Origin: Lichenostomus cassidix
Lineage: Eukaryota > Chordata > Aves > Passeriformes > Meliphagidae
Reading direction: 5' to 3'
NCBI GenBank assembly: GCA_008360975.2
Contig: CM039182.1
Coordinates: 51,162,491 to 51,226,490 of the forward strand
DNA length: 64,000 nucleotides
Under the pieces are notes generated by a model. The model was not told the DNA's origin. It saw nothing but the letters and a program-made list of their open reading frames with translations, and searched no databases. The stretch's first letter is position 1. The number at the start of each line of letters is the position of its first letter. Positions 49,850 to 62,600 of this stretch are shown piece after piece. Position numbers and translations under genes: made by a program.

Positions 49850-51451
49850 TTTAAACTGTGTGTATGTGATTGTGCTTTCCAGATAATTTTCATGCAAATT
49901 TGCCTTCTTTAGGCAGGAAGTTAAATTACTGTAAAATGCTGCCATTCCAAAGAGCACCACTGTTATTTCACTTCAAAAGGCAATAGCAGTAACAATGGAA
50001 GGAAGACCTTTCTCTAACTGTAGCCACAGAGCATCCACTGACTACTGAAATCACAGGTAGATGAACAGGATCCCAAATCTTTTTGATGCTGTTTACATTG
50101 TTAGTGAAATTGAAATGTTTGCACTGTTTTACTTCACTGGGGTTTTATTGATGTTGCATTGTGAATGGAACTAAAAGTTTACAAAAGCAGTGGTTTGTGT
50201 TTCAGGAGAATTCATAGTCTGAACGATGAAAGAAAATTAGTAGCTCCTTTAAAAAAAAGAGGATGAGGGACTGTTCTAGAAAAGGTTGTAAATTAAAATG
50301 GACAGGTGTGTCTGTGTTCGTAAGGCTGTTTGTATAAGCACTCTCTAACCTGTTTCATAACTGAAATAGTTTATATCACACATTTTGCTACCCCAGTTCA
50401 TTCTGACTGAGGCAAACAAAGTGGTGCTTCTGGGAAAAGCTTTGTTTTCAGTAGCAGAGTAAATAGCTTCACAGCTGGATTTCCATTCTCTTCTGCTTTC
50501 CTCTCCTTCCTCCCTTCTCTTGTTCTTTACTAGCAGAAGATACATTGTCAGTGATGTATTTTTTCACTTATCCATTGCAGCTCCAAGACTCTGGGTAGGG
50601 GTGGGGTGGACAGAAATGGTGTTGCTGATCCCAAAGCTTTGGGTGGCTTAGACCTTTGGCAAGCTCTTTGCCCACAGGAGTGCTCCTGTCAGCCTTCCAG
50701 GGTCACATCATTTATTACAAGGCATGGCCTGCTGAAATACTTTTCCAGTGAAGCAGATGTTCTGATGGTGGCAGCCTGGTATCCCACTGGCTTACTGCAA
50801 GTCAGCAAAAGCGACAATGAGGGCATTGCTTAGCATTGCATGAAATTATTTTGAACCACAAAGACCATTTAGTGTACATTAAAGGACTGATAAACAGAGC
50901 TCAGTTGTGCTGGGCCTCTAAACCTGTATTTGCATTTTTTGCTGAACAGCAGCTTGAAAACTCAGGCTTTGTGAAGAGGCTTGAAATGGAGATTTGAGGT
51001 CACACATTCAGTTCATTTCCACATACTTCAATAAATGTTTGGAATTAGTGGGAGAGAAATTCAGATCCAGCTTCTCTTTAGTAAGGTAGCAGGATCCCTG
51101 GCATTCAGTTTGGAAAGGCTGCTTTAAGGTGATAAACAGATATGCTTTTCCAGATCACACTTTTGGGGCAACATTACTACTGTAGGATTCCACTTGTGGA
51201 CAGATTCATGTGAGTACCTTAGTTCTAAACTAGATCAAGCCACTTCCAGTGGTAAGTTTAGACCAGCGGGAAGGCCATCTTTAATGGGATATAGAGAATG
51301 TATATATGATACTTCCATGCAGCAGTAATAGGAAATAATTGCCAGGAAGGGGTGGAATAAAAAAGTCTCAGAGAGACTCCAGCACAGATGTACAGAGTAG
51401 ATGACACTCCAAAATCTGAGTAATATCACCCTGAAGCAAACTGAAGACATT

Positions 51452-53130
51452 TAGAATCATAATAGAATGTCCTGAATTGGAAGGGACCCATCAGGATTAT
51501 CAAATCCAACTCCTGGTCCTGCACAGGACAACCCAAAGAATCACACCATGTGCCTGAGAATGTTGTCCAAGTATTTCTTAAACTGCATGACCTTGGAAAA
51601 GGTCTCTCTCCATCTTTCTTGTAGGCTCCCACTGGAAGGCTGCTATTAGGTCCCTCTGGATGGCATCTCATCCTTCAGGTGTGTCAACTCAGCTTGGTGT
51701 CATCTGTAAATTTTCTGAAGGTGCACTCAGTCCCTTCGTCTACATCATTACTGAAGGCATTAAATAGCACAGGTTCCAATACGGAGCCCTGAGTGACACC
51801 ACTTGTCACTGATGTCCATTGGGACTCTGAGTCATTGACCACTACCCTCTGGATGTGACTCTGCAACCAATTTGTCCTAACAGTCTACTCATCCCATCCA
51901 TCTCTCTCCAGTTTGGAGAGAAGGATGTTGTGGAGGACCATGTCAAAGACTTTTTACAGAAGTCCAGGAAAAAACATTGTAGCCATGTCCACTGCCCTGG
52001 GGATCCTTGTCCACTGATGTAGTCACTCCATCATAGAAGGGCTCTGGGTTGGCCAGGCAGGTCTTGCCCTTGGTGGAGCCATGCTGCTGTCTCAAATGGT
52101 GTTCTTGTCCTACATGTGTCTCAGCACAGCTTCTAGGAGGATCTGTTCCATTATCTTCCCAGGCACAGAGGTGAGACTGACAGGTCAGTGGTTCCCAGGG
52201 TCCTACTTTCAACACTTTTAAAGAGGCGTACAATGTTTCCCTTTTTCCAGTCACCTAGGACTTCACTTGACTGCCATGACTTTTCAATATCATGGAGAGT
52301 GGCTTGGCGACTACATCAGGGAGTTTTCTCAGGATTCTGGGATGCATCTCTTCGGGTCCTATGGATTTATGCACATTCAGGTTCCTCAGGTGGTCATGAA
52401 CCTGATCTCTACTTAGTGGGAAGTGCTTTGCTCCCTCAGTCCCATCCTGCTGTTCATGCACTCAAGAGGTGTGGGAAGAAAAGCTGACACTGAAGACTGA
52501 GGCAAAAGAGATGTTGACTACCTGAGCCTTCTCCTTGTCCACTGTTACCAGTTTTCCACCACTGTTATCAGTTGTGGGTGCACCTTCTTTGACCTTCCTT
52601 TTCTGGTTAACATAGCTGTGGAAGCCCTTCCTGTTATTCTTTGCATCCCTTGCCAGGCTCAGGTTCAGCTTCACCTTGGTTTTCCTCACCCCTCCCTACA
52701 CAGCCTATTTCACCTCTGTGGCCTTCCCAGGTTTCCTGTCCCTGTTTCCACTGCCTGTGCATTTGCTTCTTTACCTTTAATTTGTCTGACACTTCCCTCC
52801 TCAGCCATGCCTCTCTCTTGCCTTCCTCTCCTGATTTCTTGCTCCTGGGGATTGCCAGCTCTTGTGCTCTACAGAAGACTTCCATAAAGCTCTGCCAGCT
52901 CTGCTCTGCTCCCCTGTCCCTGAGGGCAGTTTCACAGGGGATCACACTGACTATTTCCCTCAAGAGCTGCAGGTTTGCTTTTCTAAAGTTCAGGGCCTAA
53001 CTTTACTCCTTACCTGATCCATTTATCTCAGGACTGCAAACTCCACCTGTGCATGATCACTGCAGCCCAGGCTGCCTCCAGTCTTGATGTCCCCAATTAG
53101 CTCACTTCACCTCCCTGAACCAGCACACTT
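51452..53130 (-). mobile_element. CR1 LINE, about 1.7 kb, antisense, internally deleted
   Basis: On the + strand it opens with TAGAATCATAATAGAATGTC and AATTGGAAGGGACCC, the reverse of the CR1 3' end. The minus strand then gives ORF2 in order from high to low coordinates: SDHAQVEFAVL (end of the endonuclease, about 53070-53035), an SKKSGEEGKREAW linker (about 52850), LARDAKNNRKGFHSYVNQ (about 52650), SIGPEEMHPRILRKLPDVVA (about 52350), a [17 protein letters not shown] block (about 51800) and FTDDTKLS (about 51712-51690), the catalytic box with Tyr replaced by Thr. The thumb and part of the 3' untranslated region that should follow are missing: the sequence passes almost at once to 3' blocks near 51650. 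It has no intact frame. Confidence 0.92.
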
Positions 53131-54558
53131 ATACATGTGCAGCTACATTGTTGTGGCACATTGCAACTATGGAAACTAATTTCATTGTTAATATAGAGGC
53201 GAGAGGGTTATCAAGAGAGCAAAATGCTGTTCTTTCCCTTGCATCCTCTATGTTACTTCAGTCTCTGCTTCTGCTAATGGAAATGTAACCCAGAGGTATG
53301 AAGAAAGAGGTGCCCTGCTTCAGCCCAGCTTTGGTGCAGATAATCCTCATTATTCTGGTGACCGTAGACTGGTGAGAGTACTAAAGTCACATGAAAACCA
53401 AAAGTAATGTGCTGCTACTGAAGGATGTGCATTGTAAAGACAAAGCACCTTTCTGAGCAAGAGGGAGATCTGCAGAGAGCCACAGAGCTATCACTGAGAT
53501 TGGTGGGGGTCTGGATTAACTCTGTGGAATTCAGCATTGACTTTGAATTTTCACTGGCAAGCATGGGGGCTGAATTTGTTCAAGAAAGAGACCCATAGTT
53601 TATACTGATAACATTTAACCCTAAAGGTATTCTTATCAGTCAGCCTGCCCCCATGGATACTGGGAAATCATCTTGTTTAGACAACAGCAGAGTCAAAGCT
53701 GAAACATAGTGGTGTATTTCGATGAAAGTCAGTGAAAAATTGACCAGAGTACAAATGGTCATTTGTCATATCCCTTGCAAATATACTTTAATTGTTTTCA
53801 TCCTTAAATGCCCAGAATCAGCCATAATAAATGTAAATGTCACACTGCCAGAAGATTTCCAAAAACAAGGGAGCTCACTGAGGCACATGGTGAGTTATTG
53901 CCAGTTCCCAATGTCTCTGCAGAACCACAAAAGGGCAAGGACCAGGTAGGAGGACAAAATCAATCACATCTGACTAGAGTCTCCCAGAATTAAAAAATGA
54001 GATGTGTTCGTCTGTGATGATTCAGTTAATGAATGTGTGCTATTTAGATTTTTGGGGAGCTGTTCAACTAGATAGGCATTGCCCCTAAGCATTGACTCCT
54101 CCTTTGCAATTTGTTTGTGGACCTTTTAGTTCTGTTTATGTTTTTAGTACGTACTGGTGTATGTGATTGATTTCTTCTTCCCAAAAATATGACACTGAGG
54201 GAAATTATTTTCTCTGCAGTGAGCTATTCCTGTACCTTAATGGCAAACAGTCCTGGCTATCTCCTCTACAGTGTCTCAATTCTTCATTCACTGTTCTCTT
54301 TGAAAACATTTTGCATGTTGTATCTGAGGGGGCACTGCTCTCTCCAGTTTTTGGCTCTAGATGTCTGTGGGAAAAAAAAAGGTGTTTTTTTTCTTGCTGT
54401 TATATGAAGTTCCAGAGAAGATGAAAATCTGGTGGATGTCATCACTGACTTCTGTTGTATGTTGTAAAACCTGTGTTTTGGCTGCAAGTTGTTTATGGCA
54501 TCCTGATGTGTAATTAATAAGCTATTAACAACTGACTGTAGTGAGCATGCTCTGGAAC

Positions 54559-54821
54559 TGTCGCTGTTGAGCCGCTAGCAGAGAGAAGAATCCAGTTCTC
54601 AGTGGCAAGAAGGAAAAAAGCCTTTATTGTTTTGATTTCATCATATATATAGAGTTTTCAAAGGTCACCCAGATTGGTCAGTCAGAAACCTCCCCCTAGG
54701 CCTGATTGGCCAGGCCTGCACCATCCAGATCTTGGGACACTGTTTTTAGTAACATCCAAACCTTATCTTTATTTATAAAACACAAAAGGATTTCTCATGG
54801 GAAAGACCTGTGCTAGCCACA
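54559..54821 (-). mobile_element. Solo LTR, copy 1 of a 263-bp family
   Basis: Read on the minus strand it starts TGTGGCTAGCACAGG and ends CAACAGCGACA, which are TG...CA ends. CTGGAAC flanks it directly at 54552-54558 and 54822-54828. Seven bases match, of which probably six are the true duplication. In minus orientation a TATATATATG box (about 54643-54652) is followed by AATAAA (54628 down to 54623), the expected U3-R order. It is closely related along its full length to the copy at 57391-57653. No gag, pol or env sequence adjoins it. A six-base duplication points to a class II (beta/alpharetrovirus-like) element; that is inference from family knowledge. Confidence 0.85.
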
Positions 54822-54828
54822 CTGGAAC

Positions 54829-57384
54829 TATTAATTTTAGACATACATACCAATTACAGACCACTAAGCAAATCTGTTGTTTTCAGGTGAGTTGGGAAAT
54901 ACAGATTTCTGTTAGATGATTCTATGTCTTTCTGTGGAAGCAGCTGTGACTTCTTTTGGGCAGTAAATTCATATGGTGGGGGGAGTCAAGCCAACTGGAG
55001 GCAGGGGAGGAAAAAAGAGAAAGTGGCAAAACTGCAGTGTGAGATTGCATTTGGGATTAGAAATATGTTTTGGGGAAAAGGCAGATAACATCAAAATGGG
55101 GGACGGTATGAATACAGAGATTGAGAAAATGAGAATAGAGGTGTTTTTAAAAGACTGTTAATATCTTCCTTTTTGAAGGACTGAATTGAGAGCAAAATTT
55201 CTATCTTGTTATTTCTCTGCTGTTAGTGATCTCTCTCATGTTCCACTGCTGTACAGGCATTATAGCCTGCTTCTACTGTCAGTAAACTGGTCAGCTCAAG
55301 TGATGCAGGCCTGTCCCTAGGATCTGCCTGGGTATTGATCCAATAGCAAAAGATGGCATTAGACATTTGATTTGAAAATAACTTCGCTCTTAGGGATATC
55401 AATTCAAGACTGAAACTACGGAAAAGCAGAAAGAGAGAAATAAAATTAGTTAGTGTTTGGATGTAATGGTACTTACAGATTCGACACACTGGCATCACAG
55501 GTGTATTCCCTAGGTATAGTTGCAGCCATAGTTGGTGGTGCAGATGTGTAGAACCTCAGCTTTTCCCTCTGCAGAAACAAAGATACCTGGGAAGAATAAG
55601 CTGAAGTACTGCTGATTTTCTTGTGGTTCAGGCAGTTGATTGTCTGGAGTGTTTACTCCGTGCAGGCACTTTATCTACTTGCTGCAAGTTAGCTGTTCAA
55701 TTCTCTTAGCACTCGAGCTGAGCTTTCAGCACCCTAACATTGCTGAGAGTTCTTGGTTCTGTAAAGCACAAGGTACTCCAAAATGAAAGCTGTAGTATCG
55801 TCTTTAAGACACTATATAAGATGTTAATATGTCTGTGTCTTTGAACAGTTCAACATGTGCAATGGTATTATCAATTCTATCATAATGAGCAACACACAAA
55901 CCCTTGAGGAATTGAGCATGCATGTATTCACTGCAGTTTATGCAGTAAATAAGGCATAGCGCACTATGATGAATCAGGGCTCAAAGGGTGTCAGTTAAAA
56001 GAATACTATTTGCCAAAATGAGTCTGGCCTGCTTGGTTAATGGGACTGTGTAATTAAAATTTCCAAGTAAATGTGGGTTCATATACTACTAACAGGTAAA
56101 TTTTATGTAGCATGTCACATTGTCACAGAAGTTTAGGTCATCATGTGGCAGCTGTGTTTCCTGTGTTACTTATATTTTGAAGTTTTTCCTTGTATTTAAT
56201 AAGCAGGAAAAAAAACCAAAACCAAACCAAATTAAACCTTTCAAACAATTCCAAATAGTTTTAGTATATTTTAAGTAAGTGGTGATACATGTCATAAACC
56301 AAACAGTAAATCCAAATAAATGGAGGTGGAATGAATTTCAAGAGATCTTACAATCTGTATAGCTTTCCTATGTCATCACTCCTGAAAAACCTGAAAAAGT
56401 ATTCCTCTTTTATGAGCTTTCAGTTCAGCTTTGGGGATTCCTTCATAATAGCATCTTAAGAAACTGTGCTCCAATTAGATTTTTTTTTCTTTCTGTGTTC
56501 TGTGGATACAGTGTGTGATAAATATATTCTCATGCTGTTAAGCATTATAACTCAGCATTTATAATCTAATTGCCAATAAGAAATCTCAGAATTGTAAGTT
56601 TAGGTTTCCCAAGCGTAGGGCATAACTATAATTTACCCAGGCACCAGCAATACTAGTGTATCACTGCTGATTGGCATGCCACTTAATGATGCTGTTTATA
56701 AGACAATTTTCTAATCAGCTGCGTGAACACTCATCAGGAGCTTGTTTCTTGATTTAAAGCAGAGTTGGAGAGAAAGATAGGGGGTTTTTTGCTTATAAAA
56801 ACAAACCAGGGAAAAAAGCAAATTACAAAGAGAAATATCAGAGTTGTTTTGTTTTTCATTTTATAAAGCATTGATACAGTAAAAAGAAAAAGGCAAAATA
56901 CAAATATAGAAAGCTTTGATATCATGAATCTGGATTATGCTTTTAAAAGTTCAATGTAGAATTAAAAGCTGTAGCATGAATGAATCAGTATTCTTCAGGC
57001 TTTTTCTTTTGTACATTTTGAAACTGGGTGATGATAGCTTAACCATTAGCATTCTGGTTTTTAACAGGTTTTACATTTCCAATCATTGTTTAATAATAAT
57101 TATGTGATATTGTAGATAGTCTGTTGGGTCTCGTCAGTTGAAACTGAGGCACAGTTAGTTTTCCATTTATTTCACAACTCAAATTTTAGTTTTCAGCCAA
57201 CCCTCTCTTCACCTGAAGAATAATTATGTATTCCTTGCCTTCTTCCTATCTATTTCATTCTTTTCTTCCATAATAGAACAGCTTTAATTTTAAAAATGTG
57301 ATCTAAATCACATGTCAACTGAGCCAAGTGTCTGGCATGGGAGCAATTCATTATATTATTTAAGAGGTTTTGAAAAGATGAGCT
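54829..57384. other. Unique-looking spacer between the two solo LTRs
   Basis: About 2.56 kb of AT-rich sequence. No gag-, pro-, pol- or env-like reading frame and no primer-binding site was recognised, so this is not the body of a provirus. A short A/C-rich stretch (AAACC-like units) lies at about 56205-56240. Confidence 0.7.
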
Positions 57385-57390
57385 CCAGCT

Positions 57391-57653
57391 TGTCGCTGTT
57401 GAGCAGCTAGCAGAGTAATGAAGGCACCAGTTCTCAGTGGCAAGAAGGAATGACCTTTATTGGTTTGATTTCATCACATATATAGAGTTCTCAAAAGTCA
57501 CCCAGATTGGTCAGTCAGAAGCCTTCCCCCAGGCCTGATTGGCCAGGCCTGTACTGCCCAAGTTCTGGGACACTGTTCCAACAACATCCAAACTTTATCT
57601 TTATTTATAAAACACAAGAAAATTTCTCATGGGAAAAACCTGTGCTAGCCACA
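57391..57653 (-). mobile_element. Solo LTR, copy 2 of the same 263-bp family
   Basis: It has the same ends (minus strand TGTGGCTAGC...CAACAGCGACA) and the same 263-bp length as the copy at 54559-54821. By eye about nine bases in ten agree. It has its own 6-bp target duplication, CCAGCT, at 57385-57390 and 57654-57659. The TATA box and minus-strand AATAAA (in CCTTTATTGG on the + strand) are conserved. The distinct duplication shows this is a separate insertion and not the partner LTR of a provirus. Confidence 0.86.
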
Positions 57654-59496
57654 CCAGCTGACCTGCCAAATTTATGAATAGTTTTGACCGGCACAAATAA
57701 AGTACATTTTCCAAATCTATCCCCAAGTAATCATTGTAAACACAGTTCTGTAGTCTGTATATCCAGTGTATATTGAAGAATTCATGGTTTATGAAAATAT
57801 TAGAGCTTAATACCAAGATTGTGGAATTAATGGGACAAATGAATTCAATATTAGCATGTTAATCTGGAGGTGCCTCTGTCCCTTCCTTACTAGGGTTACT
57901 TAAATCCCCAGTTCATCAGAAGATTTAGGCATTCATGCATTTTTATACATGTTACCAGTTCCATTGAATATAAAGGGATTATTCAGTGGGTAAACATGTG
58001 CAGAAGTACTCACTGCAAGTCGGACTCTGAAATTGAAGTTATAGCCTTCAAAAATGTCTGAAGTGCCTTTTCTGTATGTAAAATAAGGTGGTACTGCCTT
58101 TAATCCCAATTTCCAGGGTTAGCTGCCTGGGTTCATTCCTATTCTAATCTGTCTTCTCACTCACCAGTGCTATAAAGCTCCCTTTCTAGTTCTGCACATT
58201 TTTTATGTATTGCTGATTGACTGTAGTAATTTACATTAATTCCTCCTGATTTTGCTGTCAAATGCCTGGGCAAAGTATGAAGACAGGGTAAGACAAATGA
58301 CTGAAATATTTCTCACATCTGGTTTCTTTACCTGTAGTTCAACAGTTGTGGTTTCCTACCAGTGCAGCTGTCAGGTCCATGTATCAAGTGAATTTTTCAC
58401 ATGAGAATTTTGAAAAAAAGGATCTCTGGATACCTACCAGAATTTTTAAACAATCCTAAACTTTCATAAATAGCCAAAAGCATTAGAATATGGTATATGA
58501 CTGCATAGTTGTAAGAGAACAAAACACTCTTGATAGAGTGAATCAACCACAAAGTATATGAGATTTGTTTTGGGGTTTTTTTACCGTGATACAAATTTGC
58601 CACACTTTTGTGTCTCTTTCTGCCATATGTAAAGCAAGATTTTCAATCCACATTAAAACCATTTACACAGCCAATACAAGGCACTTGCTAGGCAACGGGA
58701 AATGTTTTCTGCATCATGTTATGTGCTAGAATGTGTTAAATACTAACATTAACATAAATATTTTTGTACTAGAATAATTCTGTATTGTTCCCTTTTCTTT
58801 ATTTTGAAATGTGAAGTGTAGTTATGTTTACCATTTAACATTCCAAAAGCCTGCAAACTCTTCCTTTGGCAAGTGCAAATCAGCAAATGCTGGCAATGCC
58901 CTCAAAGACAGCTTTCTGTTGTGTGCTTCTGTAGAGATTTATAGTGCTCGTTTGCAATGTATAGTGGGAAGGCTGGTTGGCTATTCAGAGCTTGTGTTTG
59001 CCACCTTGTTTTTGCTGCTGCCTTTTGTTAGCCTGTGTGTTTGTTAGCACAGTTCTGGACCATTTATGTCTTGTCTTGGATTTTTGAGAGCTCTTCTGCT
59101 GGCAATTAATTTTACATGCCAAATATCTCAAGCAAACATTGTTGTCAGTGAATTTATATATTAGACTGTGTTCCTTTTAATGCCATAATTACTTTAGTGT
59201 CCCAGCTGACATAATCTCAAAAGAATTTTACTCACTGTTGTAAGAGTCCATCTTTCCAGTTTGTGCCATTCTCTAACTTCCTGAAGTAATGGGTTCCCTA
59301 GATATTTGTCAGTCGTGGTTTTGTACCCATGTTTCCTGAGTTTCTCTACCAATTTTTTGTTCTATCTGCTCTGATGCCAGTTTCAACAAATCCTCTAAAA
59401 GTAATAAATAAGGAAGTCAGCCTTAAAAAAAAACCCAACAAACTCACAAACAAACAGAAAAACCAGCCCAAAAACTTATATTGTTGTCATGGCACA

Positions 59497-59695
59497 GCAC
59501 CACTTGCTGACTCAGTGGGTAGCACACCAGGCTGGGGATCCAGCAGTGTGGCTGGAATACATCATTATCTCTCAGTAATATACTGTCTCACTGGTCCTAC
59601 TGTGTATCTTGTTAACTCTTTGGGGCAGGGACTGCGCAGTGCCCTCTGTCCTTCCTGGTAGTCACACACTATAGGGATAAACATAATTAATTACA
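59497..59695 (+). mobile_element. Candidate tRNA-derived SINE relic
   Basis: TGACTCAGTGGG at 59508-59519 matches the polymerase III A box (TRGCNNAGYNGG) with one mismatch. GGCTGGAATAC at 59550-59560 is a weak B box at about tRNA-like spacing. Downstream, TTGTTAACTCTTTGGGGCAG and GGGACTG, then a tail ending ATAGGGATAAACATAATTA, resemble the 3' parts of LINE-mobilised amniote SINEs. It is not a functional tRNA gene: the B box is poor, the acceptor stem does not close, and no terminator T-run follows. The family is unassigned. Confidence 0.42.
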
Positions 59696-62600
59696 AATGG
59701 GAGGTGACTTCTGGAGTTGCAGTTTAAAGCTATTACCATGGAATGATTTCTGATTTTAAATAAATGCATATTCTATGCGTGTAAAAGACTGCATCTGGAT
59801 TATTAGCTTCAGAAATGGAACTGTGGAAAGAGAAGAAAATCACTGTTTAACATACAGTGCCATCTACAGAGCAGGCTATGCAACCTGCACTTCTTACATT
59901 ATATGGGGTTTTTTGTTTGGCTTGTTTTTGTTGGTTCCTTTCCTTTTTTTGTCACATTCCAGTTGACATTAATGGCTAGAGAGTGTATGAGAAGTTTCTG
60001 TCAGATGCCTGCAGAACTGGAGGATGAGCATGAGAGCAGTTGGGCTCATCTGTTTCAGCTGTAATTGGCAATGTCCATAGGCCAGGCTTCAGCAACAGCA
60101 CCCACTGTTAACTTTCACTTAGAAGCCTGTATTGCTGGGGCTTGCTTTGTTGTTTTGTCTTTTTTTAAATGCAACTATTTCTAGAAATGCTGTGTCTGCA
60201 GCTAAGCTTCCTAGCAATCACATGACCTACGACAGCAGTCTGATGAGCAGGCAGAGGTGGAAAGAGGAGGACAGGAGCCAGAGAGGGAAAAGCCCACCTG
60301 TGATCATGTTGTGTGAAGATGATCTTTGCTAAGGCACCTTGTCAACTGTTGGCTCTGTTAGGAGTCAGTTTAAATGTGGGGCTGAAGGGGACTGGGTCTT
60401 CCCCTATCGTTACCTAAGCACAGGCTATAGAGAAAACTGTTAAGCAGTGGTTGTCTGTTTGCATGGTTCACTGGTTGGAATGACAGTGCAGGAAGAGTTA
60501 GATTAAATCCCCAAAATCTTTAGAGTGATCTTCAGATAAATGTTAATTTTGATGCAGAAAACTGAATATTTTTTATTAAAAGACAGAAAAGGTGAAAAAC
60601 CATAGAAATATCACTCCTTCTATTCTCAGAGATCCATTATTTATGTAACGTAGCAAATTAAGTTATTGTGGTCACTGCAGAGCAAACTGTTGTCTGTCCT
60701 CTTTTGTCTAGCTTCTGAACATAGGAAGTTATCTGATTTTTAAGCTGTTACTAGCTCAGGAGCCACTGTTTGGCATCTTCAAATTAGTGGGTTTGAAAAA
60801 CAGAAATGGGAAGGGAGGGCTGAGAATGAATTTTGACATCCAAGGCAGAGATGAAATAATTTTCTGGCAGATGATCTTGCACAGGTGAATAGGGAGAGGG
60901 AAAAAGAGAAGGGTCTTTGTTTTTTTTATTTTATATAGTAACATCCAAAATTCAGTGTATTTAAAGTTGCAGCAGAAATGTACTGGGAGTCTGAGTGTCT
61001 GAGACAGCTGAAGCTGCACATTAAATAGAGTTTATGAGAGTAGTCTGCCATTTGTCACCTGCACTGTCACAGTCAGTACGTGTGACTGTGTAGGTGAATG
61101 GGGGTGTATGTAAATAATAATTCCTCTTTATTTAATATACATTAAACCTGAAAAGGGGTAGAAATATGAGTTAGCAGAGTGCTACAAAATGTGAAGTTAA
61201 TTATGTAGTAGTTATCCTCAACATTTCCATCTTTAAAGTGGTTTAAAGTGAGAATGAACTGCTTAAGTGCAGCAGTTACTGCAGACTGTGATTAGTTAAA
61301 CAGATGCAAATAGTAATTGTAACTGATGAATGATTGATGATGGCTTTATATGTTTACCATTATGTACCATTGTAAACACTTTTTTACTCAGTGAGGATGG
61401 ATTCTGTAGGAAAATTGATGATGTATGAAATATGAACTCAAACTGTAGTGCTTTTAAGAGGGCAGAGGGCCAATATGGTAGGCTGGGATAACCACAGAGT
61501 TGTTACCTGAGGAACTGGTGAACTTTGCCATTGTTATAATCGGGCTGAGCATGAAACATCTGCCAGCTGACATTCAGAGCCTGAGTACAAGTGCAGCTGG
61601 GAAGGTGAGTTCACAGGAGAGAGCCTGAAAGTACTCATGTTCAGGCTGGGCACTGTTGAATGGTGGCTTTTGGTGGGGAAGGCCCCCTGATCCACTACTC
61701 AAAAGGAGATGCTATTTCTCATAATTTTTCTATTGCTTCTCACGGCTTCTGCCTTTTTTCACAACGTTCTAGTGTCCTGTCTCCTGTAGATCTATGAGAC
61801 ATTTGCAGTGCAGTATATTTGACAGCCAAGGAGAGACTGTGTTACACCCACATTGTAGGAGCCATTTGGGACAGAGCAAGTGTGTCTGGATCACTGGAAG
61901 TTGGTGGGAGCAAGAAGACAAATATGCATCTCTCCAGAAAAACAGGGTGGGATAAGAGGTTTGTGCAGTGTTAATGATGCTATAATTCTACTTGGTTTGT
62001 CACCTGCCATTTGCTAATTATTAATCACAGTAACAACATTTGTTAGTTTCATTAATTGAAAGGAAATTTCATTGCAGCAGCTTGAGTTTAATATCAGCTC
62101 TTTGTGTACTGTACAATGCAAAAAGTAACCTGTGGTAATTAAATTACATACTAAGTCTTCGTTCTACATAAATTATTCTATTCACTGAGGAAAAAAATAG
62201 ACAGTGCATTACCAAAGAAAAGGCCCAGATCATTAGCAGCCTCTACTCCCTGCTCTGTTCACTTCACTTGCAGTGCTGAAATCTGTCTGTTACCTTTTCT
62301 GTGGTGTTGTAGAACTAACAATGAACTTGCCATCTTTTCTGTCATATGCCTGCCCTTGGGCTTGTATAAAAGAAGGGAATTAGGTTGTGTTTTGTTGACC
62401 TTTTAGATGCAAGGGAAATGGTAGTCCTGTTTCCTTACACATCAAATGCTGCCAGGCTGTTGTCTGTGTTAACCTTTGTGGAGCACCCTGATGTGATTGT
62501 TACCCTCGCACCAGGACACAGATGTCAGAGAGAATTGAGAAGGGATAAATTGGAGGTGCCATGCAAAACAGCTCGGCTAAAGACATTTTTCTCCTGCACT

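Larger units (their letters stand above)
46064..51451. other. Intron stretch, mostly unrecognised
   Basis: AT-rich sequence holding the G-runs at 47596, the inverted-repeat block at 48247 and a TA repeat at 49829. No exon or repeat family was recognised otherwise. Confidence 0.6.

Noticed and set aside
54559..57653. A provirus bounded by the two 263-bp LTRs
   Set aside because: Each LTR has its own target duplication, and the 2.6-kb spacer has no recognisable retroviral frames.
59505..59570. Functional tRNA gene
   Set aside because: The B box is poor, the acceptor and T stems do not close, and there is no terminator T-run. It is better read as a SINE relic.
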